Assembly (NCBI RefSeq): GCF_001499965.1
Contig: NZ_LQIT01000025.1
Span: forward strand, 1 to 64,000
Direction: 5' to 3'
DNA: 64,000 nt
Source: Mycobacterium sp. GA-2829
GTDB taxonomy: Bacteria > Actinomycetota > Actinomycetes > Mycobacteriales > Mycobacteriaceae
Made by a program: the position numbers and the translations under genes. Shown one piece after another: positions 34,705 to 42,973 of this stretch; within the stretch, counting starts at the first letter, position 1, and the number at the start of each line of letters is the position of its first letter. The notes under the pieces are model-generated. The model searched no databases. It was given only the letters and a program-made list of their open reading frames with translations, and was not told where the DNA came from.

Positions 34705-35397
34705 GTGAGCGACAGTCAGGCAGTGCCCGTCCCTGACGACGACGTGGACCCTCGGCTCATCCGGTCACGCACCCGGCTGCTGGATGCTGCGGCAACGCTA
34801 CTGAGCACCGGTGGGGTGGAAGCGGTCACTATCGATGCCGTCACCAAAGCATCCAAAGTGGCCCGAACCACGCTGTACCGCCACTTCCACAGTTCGTCGC
34901 ATTTACTGGCAGCCACGTTCGAACGCCTACTTCCACAAGTGACCACTCCGGCACCGACCAGCGGACCCCTCCGTGAGCAGCTGATCGAATTGCTCAGCCG
35001 CCAAGCCGCCCTTTTCAACGACGCACCGCTGCATGTCACGACACTCGCGTGGCTCTCATTGGGGCCCACCGGCTCCAATGCCCAAGCGGAAGACCGCCAC
35101 ACATCCGGGGCGCTACGGACCCGAGTTGTCGATCAATATCGTCAACCATTTGACGCCGTACTCACCAGCCCAAAAGCTCAAGCCGAACTCAACGACTTCG
35201 ACCAGGAACTGGCGCTTTGCCAACTCGTCGGACCACTCGCCTTCGCCCGAATGACCGGGCTTCGCACTATCACTCACAATGACTGCGCGAACATCGTCGA
35301 TGACTTTCTCGCCGCCCACCGCAACACCGACAGCGACGCCATAAAATCGAACATCGCCACCAAGAAGACGGGCCGCCCGGCGCGCTCAGCTCGCTAG
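34705..35397 (+). CDS. TetR-family regulator
   Basis: 230 aa from GTG 34,705, chosen for the GAGG eight bases upstream; an upstream GTG at 34,678 is less likely. HTH 'VTIDAVTKASKVARTTLYRH' after 'RLLDAAATLLSTGGVEA'. It is divergent from the thioesterase/KstR-like operon. Its C-terminal end 'IKSNIATKKTGRPARSAR' is basic. The regulated genes are probably its neighbours. Confidence 0.88.
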   Translation: MSDSQAVPVPDDDVDPRLIRSRTRLLDAAATLLSTGGVEAVTIDAVTKASKVARTTLYRHFHSSSHLLAATFERLLPQVTTPAPTSGPLREQLIELLSRQAALFNDAPLHVTTLAWLSLGPTGSNAQAEDRHTSGALRTRVVDQYRQPFDAVLTSPKAQAELNDFDQELALCQLVGPLAFARMTGLRTITHNDCANIVDDFLAAHRNTDSDAIKSNIATKKTGRPARSAR

Positions 35398-35746
35398 GCA
35401 CAACGAAATCACAATGTCGAGCCGGCTGGTCTTCGGGCCCTTTTCGCCTCTCGCAAATCGCGTCGGTGATGGCATCGAAGGACCATTCGTCGCCATCATC
35501 GGCGAGGCCGTACGCTGGTTTCCGTTCCACAGCGAGGTGCGGAGACTCGCAGCAGGGTAGTGAGCTACCCGAAGTGCAGGTCACCCGCGGTTCGGCGTCT
35601 CAGACGCTTGAGGGCGCGCAACTGCTTGAACCCGTTTCTCGATTGCTTGACTTGTGGCGAGGAGGATTGACAAAGAACAACTTTGACGAGAGCAGGCGAA
35701 TCGTGGCCTCGGCGGCATGGAGTGGTTACGACATCGCTGTTGCGAG
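35398..35746. other. non-coding gap between convergent genes
   Basis: About 350 bases between the TetR gene and the recombinase operon, both ending here. Small open frames lack family features and start sites, and no long stem is seen. It marks the border of the mobile cassette. Confidence 0.5.
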
Positions 35747-37213
35747 TTAGCTCCGCCTTCGATGCGGCATTGATCTGCCGCGTTCGGTGACGTAATCGGT
35801 CCAGTCGCGGGCGGCGAGTTTGGCCCAGGCGGCTGCGTTCTTGGTGGTGATCGCGAGCAGTTCGGCCAGCACGGGTGCGGGCATGTCGCTGGCGAGCTGG
35901 AAGAGGGCGGCTTTGCGATGTTCGTAGGGTTTCACCCCGACCGCGACGAGCTGGGTGCGGATGTTCTCGGTGGACAGGTGGGTGCCGGGAAGTCGGCCGG
36001 GGAACAGCCAGCCCGTATGGGATGGGGTGTAGCGGCTTTCGCATTGCTGCTCCAGATGCTCGCGGATGAGGTCGTCGAGTAGGGGAGTCATTTGGATGGG
36101 GATGGCGGCGAAGACGACATGCACGGCGTGATCGTCGGAGATCGAGATTTGGCTTGATCGCAGGGCGACGATGCGCGAAAGAGGTTGGGCGAACAACAAT
36201 GTGAGCAGTCCCGCGATGCGGGTTTTGCGGCGGATTGTGTCGTCGTGCAGCAGCCGCCCGACGGCGGCCCACCGCTGGGAATCCGAGACGGTTACCGAGG
36301 GAGGTGACCGTGGCGGATCGGTGACCCTCAGTGTGGTGTTGATGCGGGATTGGCGTAGCCAGACGAGGAAGGCGTACTCGGCAGTGAGCGGCCTCCGGTG
36401 GAGCGCCTGGTAGCGCTCCAGCATCTCCTGTGTCGCTGTCGCCGGAGTGGCGTCGTGGGTGTGCAGAAACGCCATGAACTGAATCGCCACGCGGACGCGA
36501 CGACGGCAGGCATCGGTCATCGATCTCGTCAGCCGGTTCTCGTGGGAGGCCTTGCGCATCTGGCGCAGTACATGCCAATGCGCGAATCGGCGAACGATGG
36601 CGGCGTCTTCGGCCGGAAGCTCGGCTACAACGTCCTCGATCCAGGGCAGCATCCGTTCGACGCGGATGTCGATCGGGCCCAGAACGCCGACCGCGACCAG
36701 GAGGCTGCGCAAGTAATCGTGGGCTCGGTCCGAGGGAAGATCGCTGAAGGTGTCGTGGCTGATTTCACGCGTTCCGCAGGCCATGTCGCGAAGGAGCTGC
36801 GGGCCGGTACCGGGCTTCTTTCGCAGCCACCAGAGCACCGTCTGTGGGCGGTCGGCGTTGATCAGTTCGTCGAACACGGGCCGTAGTCGGTGATGAATCG
36901 AGCCGCTGATCGGGTCGGTGAGCAGCTCGGTGAGGCGCTCGCGTAGGAAGCAGCGGGCGCATCGGTAGAACCCGTAGGGGTGTTCTTCGCGGCCGCATTC
37001 GCTGCAGGTGAAGATCGATGCGACACCGGCGCAGGAGGCGCACACGATGGCATCGTCGAGCTGCCACGCCAGTGGCCGCACGGTCTCACACCGCGGGCAT
37101 TTCTCGGGGTGATAGTGCCGTCTGCGACGGCATGCGACACAGATGCGACGCCCGTGCGTCAGTGGGGTTAGCCGGATGGTGCTTGCACACTCCCAGCAGG
37201 CCCGCTGAGTCAC
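35747..37213 (-). CDS. zinc-ribbon protein with degenerate tyrosine-recombinase domain
   Basis: 488 aa from GTG 37,213. The N-terminal 80 residues hold at least four CxxC-type pairs: CWEC, CVAC, 'CPRCETVRPLAW', 'CASCAGVASIFTCSEC' and CARC. The C-terminal third resembles a tyrosine recombinase fold ('LLTLLFAQPLSRIVALRSSQ', 'GWLFPGRLPGTHLSTENIRT', 'EHRKAALFQLASDMPAPVLA') but ends 'AAWAKLAARDWTDYVTERGR' without the usual HxxR...GH...Y set, so it is probably not catalytic. It overlaps the XRE gene by 4 bp (GTGA). It is the third gene of a recombinase operon and may act in target choice. Confidence 0.8.
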   Translation of the reverse strand: MTQRACWECASTIRLTPLTHGRRICVACRRRRHYHPEKCPRCETVRPLAWQLDDAIVCASCAGVASIFTCSECGREEHPYGFYRCARCFLRERLTELLTDPISGSIHHRLRPVFDELINADRPQTVLWWLRKKPGTGPQLLRDMACGTREISHDTFSDLPSDRAHDYLRSLLVAVGVLGPIDIRVERMLPWIEDVVAELPAEDAAIVRRFAHWHVLRQMRKASHENRLTRSMTDACRRRVRVAIQFMAFLHTHDATPATATQEMLERYQALHRRPLTAEYAFLVWLRQSRINTTLRVTDPPRSPPSVTVSDSQRWAAVGRLLHDDTIRRKTRIAGLLTLLFAQPLSRIVALRSSQISISDDHAVHVVFAAIPIQMTPLLDDLIREHLEQQCESRYTPSHTGWLFPGRLPGTHLSTENIRTQLVAVGVKPYEHRKAALFQLASDMPAPVLAELLAITTKNAAAWAKLAARDWTDYVTERGRSMPHRRRS

Positions 37214-37542
37214 TGGTTGTCGTGGGGGCGGCGGATGGTGGCGCGGATGGGTCGCAGGTCGCCGATGCCGGGTCCGCTGTCGTTGACCGCGGGCGCCTCA
37301 CGGACTTGTTCGGCGACGAGCTCGAGCAGGTCGTTGGGCGTGCACGACAAGATGTCGCAGAGGGCGGCGAGCAGGTCGAGATTGATGCGCTGCGGGGGCT
37401 TGGTCGCGATCCGGTGCACCATCTGTCGGGAGATCTCCACGCCACGCTCGTGCAGCGGTGCGACAAGGTCGGTGGTGGCGAACATTCCGTTCTGGGCCAT
37501 CAGCTGACGCAGGTTCCACCGCAGCACGGTCCTAGTGCTCAT
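37210..37542 (-). CDS. XRE-family HTH regulator of the recombinase operon
   Basis: 110 aa from ATG 37,542 (MSTRTVLRWNLRQLMAQNGM), with AGGTGAAGGCGGAG upstream. The HTH 'EISRQMVHRIATKPPQRINL' and 'DLLAALCDILSCTPNDLLEL' is a compact XRE domain. It overlaps the recombinase gene upstream by 11 bp and the zinc-ribbon gene downstream by 4 bp. It likely binds the palindromes before the operon and sets expression of recombination. Confidence 0.87.
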   Translation of the reverse strand: MSTRTVLRWNLRQLMAQNGMFATTDLVAPLHERGVEISRQMVHRIATKPPQRINLDLLAALCDILSCTPNDLLELVAEQVREAPAVNDSGPGIGDLRPIRATIRRPHDNQ

Positions 37543-38659
37543 CTCCGCCTTCACCTGTCGTCGTGGATGATCCGTAGACGCGGCGCAGCGCCGCCTGCAG
37601 TGTTTTGGTCTTGAAGTCGTCGGACACCGAGGTATAGATCGCGGTGGTCGAGGCATACGAGTGCCCCACCTGTTCGGTGACGAACCGCTCCGGATAACCG
37701 AACTCGATCAGATGGGTGACATAGGAGTGCCGCAGGCAGTGCAAGGTGAGCTCGGCAGGCAGTCCCGCTTGCACCCGTGCGACGGCGAATCGCCTATCCA
37801 TGGTCTTGGTCGCCACGCGCCGTCGACGCTCGGTCAGCCAGAGCTCTTGACGGTTCCCGGGGCTGAGGAGTGGGCGGCCGTGGTCGACCCATTGGCGCAG
37901 TCCGTCGATCACCCAGTCGAACTCCGGAACGGCGAGCACGGTGCGACGCCTGGGAGAGCTGCCGCGACGTGATTTGGCGTAGCGAACGTGGACGGCGCCG
38001 AACGTGCCCCAGGCCGGCATCCGCGAGTTCGGACGCAGGTCGGCGAGATCGAGATAGCACAGCTCGCGGCGGCGTAAACCGAAGGCGTAGGCCGTCTTGA
38101 TCATCTGTGCGTCGCGCAGCGCCGCGAACGCGCCTTTGTTCCTGGACCGAGCGAGAACATCGACGCGATCATCGAGGAAATCGAACAATGTTTCCAGTTC
38201 GTCGTAGGTGAACGGGCGACGCGCGGGCTTGCCCTCGTAGTCGACCAGATGCGCGGCGGTGTTGTAGTCGTGACAGACCTGCGATGGGATCCGTCCGAAC
38301 CTGTTCTCGCATTGCGCGATCCAACCGTAGCGGCTATCGAGTAGGTAGTCGCAGAACATCCGCAACGACATGTGATAGCCGCGAATGGTCGACGGTGCTT
38401 TGCGTTCCGGGCCCGACATCAAAGCGGCCGTGAAGTCTTCGACATCGCCGGCAGTCCAGTCCCACGGAGGCGCCCCGGCGAACTCTGCGAACCGCCGCAC
38501 CAACGCCAGCCGCGGCTCGATCGTGGCCTCAGCAGCGAGTAGCCGAGACGCCTGTTGACGACCCCACCCAGACAGCATCGCTTCGAAGACTGCGCTGGCC
38601 TCGTCCAGGTGAACCACGCCCGAGGCAAGAACCAAGTGCGCCGACCCCGGAACGCTCAC
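37532..38659 (-). CDS. tyrosine recombinase (phage-integrase family), intact active site
   Basis: 375 aa. An N-terminal SAM-like core-binding domain (about 60-150) is followed by the catalytic domain: first arginine in 'KTAYAFGLRRRELCYLDLAD', then 'LTLHCLRHSYVTHLIEFGYP' (HxLRH), 'VTEQVGHSYASTTAIYTSVS' with GH and the nucleophilic Tyr. Start chosen at GTG 38,659 with GGAGG seven bases upstream; a TTG at 38,683 is also in frame. First gene of a three-gene overlapping operon, so it is the likely motor of a mobile element. Confidence 0.92.
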   Translation of the reverse strand: MSVPGSAHLVLASGVVHLDEASAVFEAMLSGWGRQQASRLLAAEATIEPRLALVRRFAEFAGAPPWDWTAGDVEDFTAALMSGPERKAPSTIRGYHMSLRMFCDYLLDSRYGWIAQCENRFGRIPSQVCHDYNTAAHLVDYEGKPARRPFTYDELETLFDFLDDRVDVLARSRNKGAFAALRDAQMIKTAYAFGLRRRELCYLDLADLRPNSRMPAWGTFGAVHVRYAKSRRGSSPRRRTVLAVPEFDWVIDGLRQWVDHGRPLLSPGNRQELWLTERRRRVATKTMDRRFAVARVQAGLPAELTLHCLRHSYVTHLIEFGYPERFVTEQVGHSYASTTAIYTSVSDDFKTKTLQAALRRVYGSSTTTGEGGDEH

Positions 38660-38680
38660 AAGAGAACCTCCATCTATCGT

Positions 38681-38704
38681 CAACTTAGAGTTGTCAATGA
38701 CAAC
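38681..38704. promoter_or_regulatory. overlapping palindromes before the recombinase operon
   Basis: CAACT-TAG-AGTTG (38,681-38,693) and GTTGTCA-A-TGACAAC (38,690-38,704) are both perfect and share four bases. They lie 22-45 bp upstream of the recombinase start, a fitting place for the XRE repressor. Confidence 0.6.
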
Positions 38705-39057
38705 CGCAAGTTACCACACCTGCGAGCGAAATCCGTCTACCAGGAGGAACACGAAAGTGGTTCAATGAAGCGCATCCGGCGCTGGTCCCATGCGCCAGAT
38801 ATACGCGTCAACTTCAGGTTGATTCGCGACCTTCGGGCCCTGAGTGCAAGAGGTGTGTGGTCTGTGGTGGGGCGACGGAAGGGGGTCATGGGGCAGGGAG
38901 CTGGGTGGGCGGTGCGCGGTGGTGAGGGACGCTGGCTGTGGGCGTGGTGAGGTGAGTGGCGGTAGACAGATGCGGTGAAGGCGAAAAAAATTGGTGAGAG
39001 GCGAATGTGGCTGCGGTGGTGGCCCGCTCGCCGGTGAACCTTCTACTGTCGGCGACC
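38705..39057. other. non-coding region before the small accessory genes
   Basis: About 350 bases divergent between the recombinase operon and the gene at 39,058. A large minus-strand open frame here is composition-driven and lacks family features. It would hold the promoter of the small-gene chain; no clear motif is seen. Confidence 0.4.
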
Positions 39058-39528
39058 ATGACAGCAGCAACGTCCAAGGTGGAAGCCCGGCGCCGGGCAC
39101 GCGAAGTGACCCGACGCGCCAACGAGGAACGCGCCGCGCGGGATAAGGCGAACATCGATGACGCCGCGGACTTTCTCGTCGCGGTCGGCAAGGTCGCCGA
39201 AGTCGAAAGTTGGAAGAGGGAGCGCCTGGCCCAGCTGCGCGCGCAGGTCGACGCAGAAGCGGCCAAGCGGGTGGCTGGCCATCGGGCCAAGGCCGGCGCG
39301 GCGGTCGCACGTATGCAGGGCCGTGGTGAGACGCTGACGACCATCGCCGCACGGACCGACGTCGGAATCGGGATCGTCCGCACCATGGCACGGCATGCTC
39401 CGAAATCCGAGAAGCGGACTGCCGGGAATGGTTCGCATGCACTAGGTCTGGAGGCATTGTCCGGCCCGACCGCTCAGGGGGTTGACCCCCACGCTGACCA
39501 GCCTCCGGCGGATGCAGCCTCGGCGTGA
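39058..39528 (+). CDS. coiled-coil accessory protein, unknown function
   Basis: 156 aa from ATG 39,058 (MTAATSKVEARRRAREVTRR). The first 100 residues are strongly charged and helical ('ANEERAARDKANIDDAADFL', 'ESWKRERLAQLRAQVDAEAA'), followed by an HTH-like 'RGETLTTIAARTDVGIGIVR'. This arrangement is seen in small mycobacterial proteins of plasmids and integrated elements; I cannot name a function. DNA binding is plausible. A GTGA overlap joins it to the next short frame. Confidence 0.65.
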   Translation: MTAATSKVEARRRAREVTRRANEERAARDKANIDDAADFLVAVGKVAEVESWKRERLAQLRAQVDAEAAKRVAGHRAKAGAAVARMQGRGETLTTIAARTDVGIGIVRTMARHAPKSEKRTAGNGSHALGLEALSGPTAQGVDPHADQPPADAASA

Positions 39529-39821
39529 CGCACTGCGCAACGGTGCAACGAGGCCGGTGGTGCACCACGATGTGCACGGCCGGGGTGCGTGGGTCGGCGG
39601 GTGCGTGGGCCATCATGGAGGTGCGCCGTTACGCCGGTCGGCCCGCTGACGCACACGCCGGTCGCGCCCCTGGTGCTGCGAACCGGCCTGTGCGTCCGAC
39701 TACACCAGGTCTGCCCAGCGCGGTGGGGAGCGCTCGACGTGGCAGGGGCTGCGCAGCGGTAAAGGGGCACCCGGGAGCAGGGTTACGGCACCGGTGGAGC
39801 GGGCCGCGGTGGCCGTGCTGA
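39525..39821 (+). CDS. possible 98-aa ORF coupled to the preceding gene
   Basis: The GTG at 39,525 overlaps the previous stop by 4 bp, and the frame is open for 98 codons (start VTHCATVQRGRWCTTMCTAG). The peptide is arginine- and proline-rich and unrecognised. Coupling argues for it; composition argues against it. A minus-strand frame over the same bases is no better. Confidence 0.25.
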   Translation: MTHCATVQRGRWCTTMCTAGVRGSAGAWAIMEVRRYAGRPADAHAGRAPGAANRPVRPTTPGLPSAVGSARRGRGCAAVKGHPGAGLRHRWSGPRWPC

Positions 39822-39852
39822 ATGTCAGTGCCGGCGGATAGGTTCAACGGCC

Positions 39853-40338
39853 ATGAGAAGCGCGGGACAGCTTGTTGTTGATCAGCGTGTGCACGCTGCC
39901 GAGATCACGCGCTTTCACAGCCATGTCGTCTGCGGCCCAACGGCTTCGGATTGCAACATCTGGACCGGCGCGATCGGCGCCGATGGCTACGGTCAGCTCT
40001 ACCTGACCCGCGAGCGTTCAGGATTGTGCGTTCGCCCGCACCGCTACGCGTTGGCGATCGTGTCCGGTGTAGTGGCCGCTGGGGTGCTCGGGCTTCACGA
40101 ATGCGACAACCGTGTGCGTCAAGATCTCGGCGGCAACAAAACCCCATCAGCACGTCGGTCCGGCCCGCAGGGTGACAACATTGAGCGGATGGCGCGGATG
40201 CGTCGCGGCGGCGGCCGATATGCGTTGCGACGCCTCGACGGTCGCGGTATTCGACGGGAACGGTCGGCGACGCTGCGGGAGGCGGTGCGCCATGGTGGGG
40301 ACGCGGCGCTGCTCGGTGATCAGGCCACGCTGTGGTGA
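39853..40338 (+). CDS. HNH-like endonuclease-related protein with a possible compensated frameshift
   Basis: 161 aa. 'CNIWTGAIGADGYGQLYLTR', 'VRPHRYALAIVSG' and 'GVLGLHECDN' resemble HNH-type proteins where HECDNPxCV-type and 'DNIERMARMRRGGGR' segments carry metal ligands. In this frame the part after HECDN reads RVRQDLGGNKTP. The next frame over 40,109-40,165 instead reads VCVKISAATKPHQHV, the expected family continuation, before the original frame resumes at 'GDNIERMARM'. Two opposite small indels would explain this. If so, the cysteine ligand is lost here. Confidence 0.6.
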   Translation: MRSAGQLVVDQRVHAAEITRFHSHVVCGPTASDCNIWTGAIGADGYGQLYLTRERSGLCVRPHRYALAIVSGVVAAGVLGLHECDNRVRQDLGGNKTPSARRSGPQGDNIERMARMRRGGGRYALRRLDGRGIRRERSATLREAVRHGGDAALLGDQATLW

Positions 40339-40496
40339 CATACGTCAGGGCCCCCCTGGAGCCGGTGCGCGTGGGAGCGGGTGCGGCGAGCTGGATGGTC
40401 TGGCGCGCGGTGTCGCAGTGCCGAGCTGGAAGGGTGTGCGGCGGTGGTGTCGCGCGCGGGCGCTTAGCCGCGCTGCACGAGTACCGCGTCGCGTGA
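40335..40496 (+). CDS. 53-aa ORF translationally coupled to the HNH-like gene
   Basis: GTG at 40,335 overlaps the HNH-like stop by 4 bp. The peptide starts VTYVRAPLEPVRVGAGAASW, continues 'MVWRAVSQCRAGRVCGGGVA' and ends LAALHEYRVA. Two cysteines and an aromatic-rich centre suggest a real small protein rather than noise. No function is recognised. Confidence 0.45.
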   Translation: MTYVRAPLEPVRVGAGAASWMVWRAVSQCRAGRVCGGGVARGRLAALHEYRVA

Positions 40497-40950
40497 CGTC
40501 GCACCGTGTTGGCGTCGAACAACACGAGCAGAGCAGAAACTCGGGCGGTGCGGGCCCGGCAGATGCGGTGCCGCCCGATCGTTTCGCCGTGCCGTGGCCG
40601 TTGAGATCGACGCGCGGCGTGTTGCTCAAGCGCGCAAGCTTGAAGAACTGACCGACGCGGGGGGCAGAAAGCCTGAGGTAAGCAAGAGTGGCCTTGCCGC
40701 GCTGCACGGTGCCGGCGAGGAGGTCGGGGTGCGATCGCATTGTTCTGCGCGCTGGTAGCACCTGCCGCCGTGTCCTCCTCATCGCCCTGGATCGGATGTG
40801 CCACGCCGTGCTATTCGGGGATGCTGGGCGGTTCGCTTCGAGTGGCGAGGACACAGGTCACCGGATTTCAGGGCCCTTTCCGGCCTCAGTGGATGGACCG
40901 GTTGTTTCGCAAGGCCCGGCTGGACAGTGGCTGCCTGGCCTCGTAACCTA
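40497..40950. other. non-coding region between the mobile cassette and the metal/cell-wall region
   Basis: About 450 bases without a frame I can support. Open frames on both strands are short and lack starts or motifs. The promoter of the NlpC/P60 gene at 41,008 lies at its right end. Confidence 0.4.
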
Positions 40951-40958
40951 ATCGTGAC

Positions 40959-40977
40959 CTACGTATCTAGTACGTAC
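40959..40977. promoter_or_regulatory. TACGTA-N5-TACGTA element, site A
   Basis: C-TACGTA-TCTAG-TACGTA-C, 31 bp before the NlpC/P60 start at 41,008. It is the first of six related sites in the next 14 kb, all with 11-bp start-to-start spacing of the half sites. Confidence 0.7.
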
Positions 40978-41007
40978 TTGCCCACTTCGCCGAAGGTTTT
41001 CGCTGTT

Positions 41008-42099
41008 GTGACTTCATCTGTGCTTGCGGTCCTGCCGCGCGCGTTGGGCAGGCGGCTCGTCTGCATTTTGGTTGCTTTCGGCGTTGTTGCTGCGCTTTTG
41101 GCAACCGATGTGCGCGCTGATCCGGCGGCTGATGCGCTTGCCGAACTGACTGAATTGTCGCGTCTGGCTGAGCAGACCACCGAGCAGATTCACACGGCGC
41201 AGATCGACCTTGACGAGAAGCTCGCAGCGCAGCAGGTTGCGGAGAAGGGGGCGGTTTCGGATCGCATGGCCGCGGATGCAGCGGCGGCCGATCTGGTGAG
41301 GTATCAGGCTGCAGTCGATAGGTTGGCCGCGGCTGCCTACATGGGTGGGCGCACGGATACCTTGGCGGCGGCGTTGACGGCGACGTCTCCTCAGGATTTG
41401 ATCGATCAGCTGGCAGTCCAGAAGGCGGTTGCGTCGGAGCTGACTGTGCAGATGGCTGCGTTCCGGTCGGCCAGTGCGCGCGCCGCCGCAGCTGCAGACC
41501 AGTCGGCGAAGTCGGCAGCGCAAGCACGGATCGCGTCCGACGAGGCCGCCGCGGTGCGAACGGACCTTGATGCCAAACACCGTCGAATGCAGGAGCAGAT
41601 TCGTGCCGTGCAGGCCCGCTACGAGGCTCTGACACCTGACCAGCGGGCCATCTTGGCCGATCCCGGGCCGCCGCCCCCACCGCTGCCGCCGTCCCCGTCG
41701 GCGAACGATTCAAGCATTGTGGCCATGCCGGGCCCGGCCGGCGGCGGATCCTTTGGCAGCGGAACTGCGGTCGTGCAAGCTGCCCTGACACGGGTGGGAT
41801 CACCGTATTCGTGGGGCGCCACCGGCCCGGATGCGTTCGATTGCTCAGGGCTGATCAAGTGGGCGTTCCTGCAGAACGGGAAGTCGTTGCCCCGGTCCAG
41901 TCAAGCGCTCGCGCAGGGCGGGCAGCCGGTGGCTGTTTCCGATATGCAACCCGGTGACATCGTGACCTTCTACGGCGACGTTTCCCATGCGGGGATTTAC
42001 ATCGGTGACGGGATGATGGTTCACGCGTCCACGTTCGGAACGCCGGTGAAGGTTGCGCCGATCTCGTCGGCACCAATTCACAACGTCCGGCGGTACTAG
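41008..42099 (+). CDS. secreted NlpC/P60 peptidoglycan endopeptidase with coiled-coil N-terminus
   Basis: 363 aa. Signal-type helix 'RRLVCILVAFGVVAALLATD', then a long coiled coil (about 40-210), a proline-rich linker 'PGPPPPPLPPSPS' and a C-terminal NlpC/P60 domain. The catalytic Cys is in 'TGPDAFDCSGLIKWAF' and the His in 'GDVSHAGIYIGDGMMVHAST'. This is RipA-like architecture but a distinct sequence from the two paralogues downstream. Such enzymes cut D-Glu-mDAP bonds in peptidoglycan. GTG 41,008 is favoured; a GTG at 40,954 lies inside the operator. Confidence 0.88.
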   Translation: MTSSVLAVLPRALGRRLVCILVAFGVVAALLATDVRADPAADALAELTELSRLAEQTTEQIHTAQIDLDEKLAAQQVAEKGAVSDRMAADAAAADLVRYQAAVDRLAAAAYMGGRTDTLAAALTATSPQDLIDQLAVQKAVASELTVQMAAFRSASARAAAAADQSAKSAAQARIASDEAAAVRTDLDAKHRRMQEQIRAVQARYEALTPDQRAILADPGPPPPPLPPSPSANDSSIVAMPGPAGGGSFGSGTAVVQAALTRVGSPYSWGATGPDAFDCSGLIKWAFLQNGKSLPRSSQALAQGGQPVAVSDMQPGDIVTFYGDVSHAGIYIGDGMMVHASTFGTPVKVAPISSAPIHNVRRY

Positions 42100-42119
42100 G
42101 CCGCCGCCGCGGCGCTGCG

Positions 42120-42917
42120 TCAATCGGAGAAGAAGTGGCTGGTGATTTCGGTCCACTCGCGGATCTCGTCGATGGTGTGAGCGACGTGCAGCGTCGAGTC
42201 GGGGATCAGCTCAGCGAGGCGCTCGGCGGTGGAGATGGGATGCAAGGGGTCGGTGTCCCAGGCCAGCACCAACGTGGGCTGGCGGATGGAGGTCAGCCGA
42301 TTGGGGTCGGGTAGATCGGAGGAGCCGACTCCGCGCAGCGCGGCGGAGACCACATCGTCGTCGACGCCGGGTTGAAACTTGCCTTGCGGGTAGTTGGCGA
42401 AGATCGGCAGTGGGGGAGCGTCGGCCCATTGTTGTCGCCACGCGGTTGGTCCAATGGAGTCGATGAGGTCAGCGGTGTCGAAGTACCACTGGCGCAGTTG
42501 ATCGGGCCCTGTTTCCCAGGCGACGGGAGGGATCACAAGTGCCAGCCGCCTGAATCGGCGAGGAGCGTTGAGGGCGGCGTGCAGTGCTGCAGCGGCTCCG
42601 AGCGAGGATCCGGCGAAATCGATGGGTTCATCGAGGCCGGCCGCGTCCAGGACGCGCAGCAGATCGTTGGCTGCTTGCTCGAAGCGATAGTCCTCGGGTT
42701 CTGGGCGGCCCCGTGATGCGCCGTGTCCGCGTTGGTCGTAGGTGATTAGACGGCGGCGGTCGGCGATAGCGTCGACGTCGAAGATGCCCAGGCCGCGCAC
42801 GATCTGCCGGCTCATGAGCACGCCGTGCCCATAGCCGACTGGCACCGTGTTGGGTGGGCCGCTGAGCTGGTAGGCGATGGTGGCGCCATCGGTGATGAGA
42901 AGGTGGTCATCCGGCAA
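42120..42917 (-). CDS. alpha/beta hydrolase
   Basis: 265 aa. 'GYGHGVLMSRQIVRGLGIFD', 'LITYDQRGHGASRGRPEPED', nucleophile elbow 'IDFAGSSLGAAAALHAALNA' (Ser), 'QPTLVLAWDTDPLHPISTAE' (Asp) and a C-terminal 'STLHVAHTIDEIREWTEITS' with the likely His. The start is TTG 42,917 with GAGGAG upstream. The substrate is unknown. It converges on the NlpC/P60 gene with a 20-bp gap. Confidence 0.88.
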   Translation of the reverse strand: MPDDHLLITDGATIAYQLSGPPNTVPVGYGHGVLMSRQIVRGLGIFDVDAIADRRRLITYDQRGHGASRGRPEPEDYRFEQAANDLLRVLDAAGLDEPIDFAGSSLGAAAALHAALNAPRRFRRLALVIPPVAWETGPDQLRQWYFDTADLIDSIGPTAWRQQWADAPPLPIFANYPQGKFQPGVDDDVVSAALRGVGSSDLPDPNRLTSIRQPTLVLAWDTDPLHPISTAERLAELIPDSTLHVAHTIDEIREWTEITSHFFSD

Positions 42918-42973
42918 TGCGGCTCCTCAGATGCGTTGGTGCGGTATTCCGTGGGGTTTCGGGTGCCAGCCGT

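Noticed and set aside
35466..35750. Plus-strand ORF of 94 codons between convergent genes
   Set aside because: No ribosome site, no recognisable pattern, and it runs to the end of the opposite gene.
38762..39616. Minus-strand open frame of 284 codons
   Set aside because: Pro/Arg/Ser-rich, no motif, and it covers a better plus-strand gene at 39,058.
40798..41007. Upstream extension of the NlpC/P60 gene
   Set aside because: It would place the TACGTA operator and promoter inside the coding region and precede the signal peptide with 70 unrelated residues.
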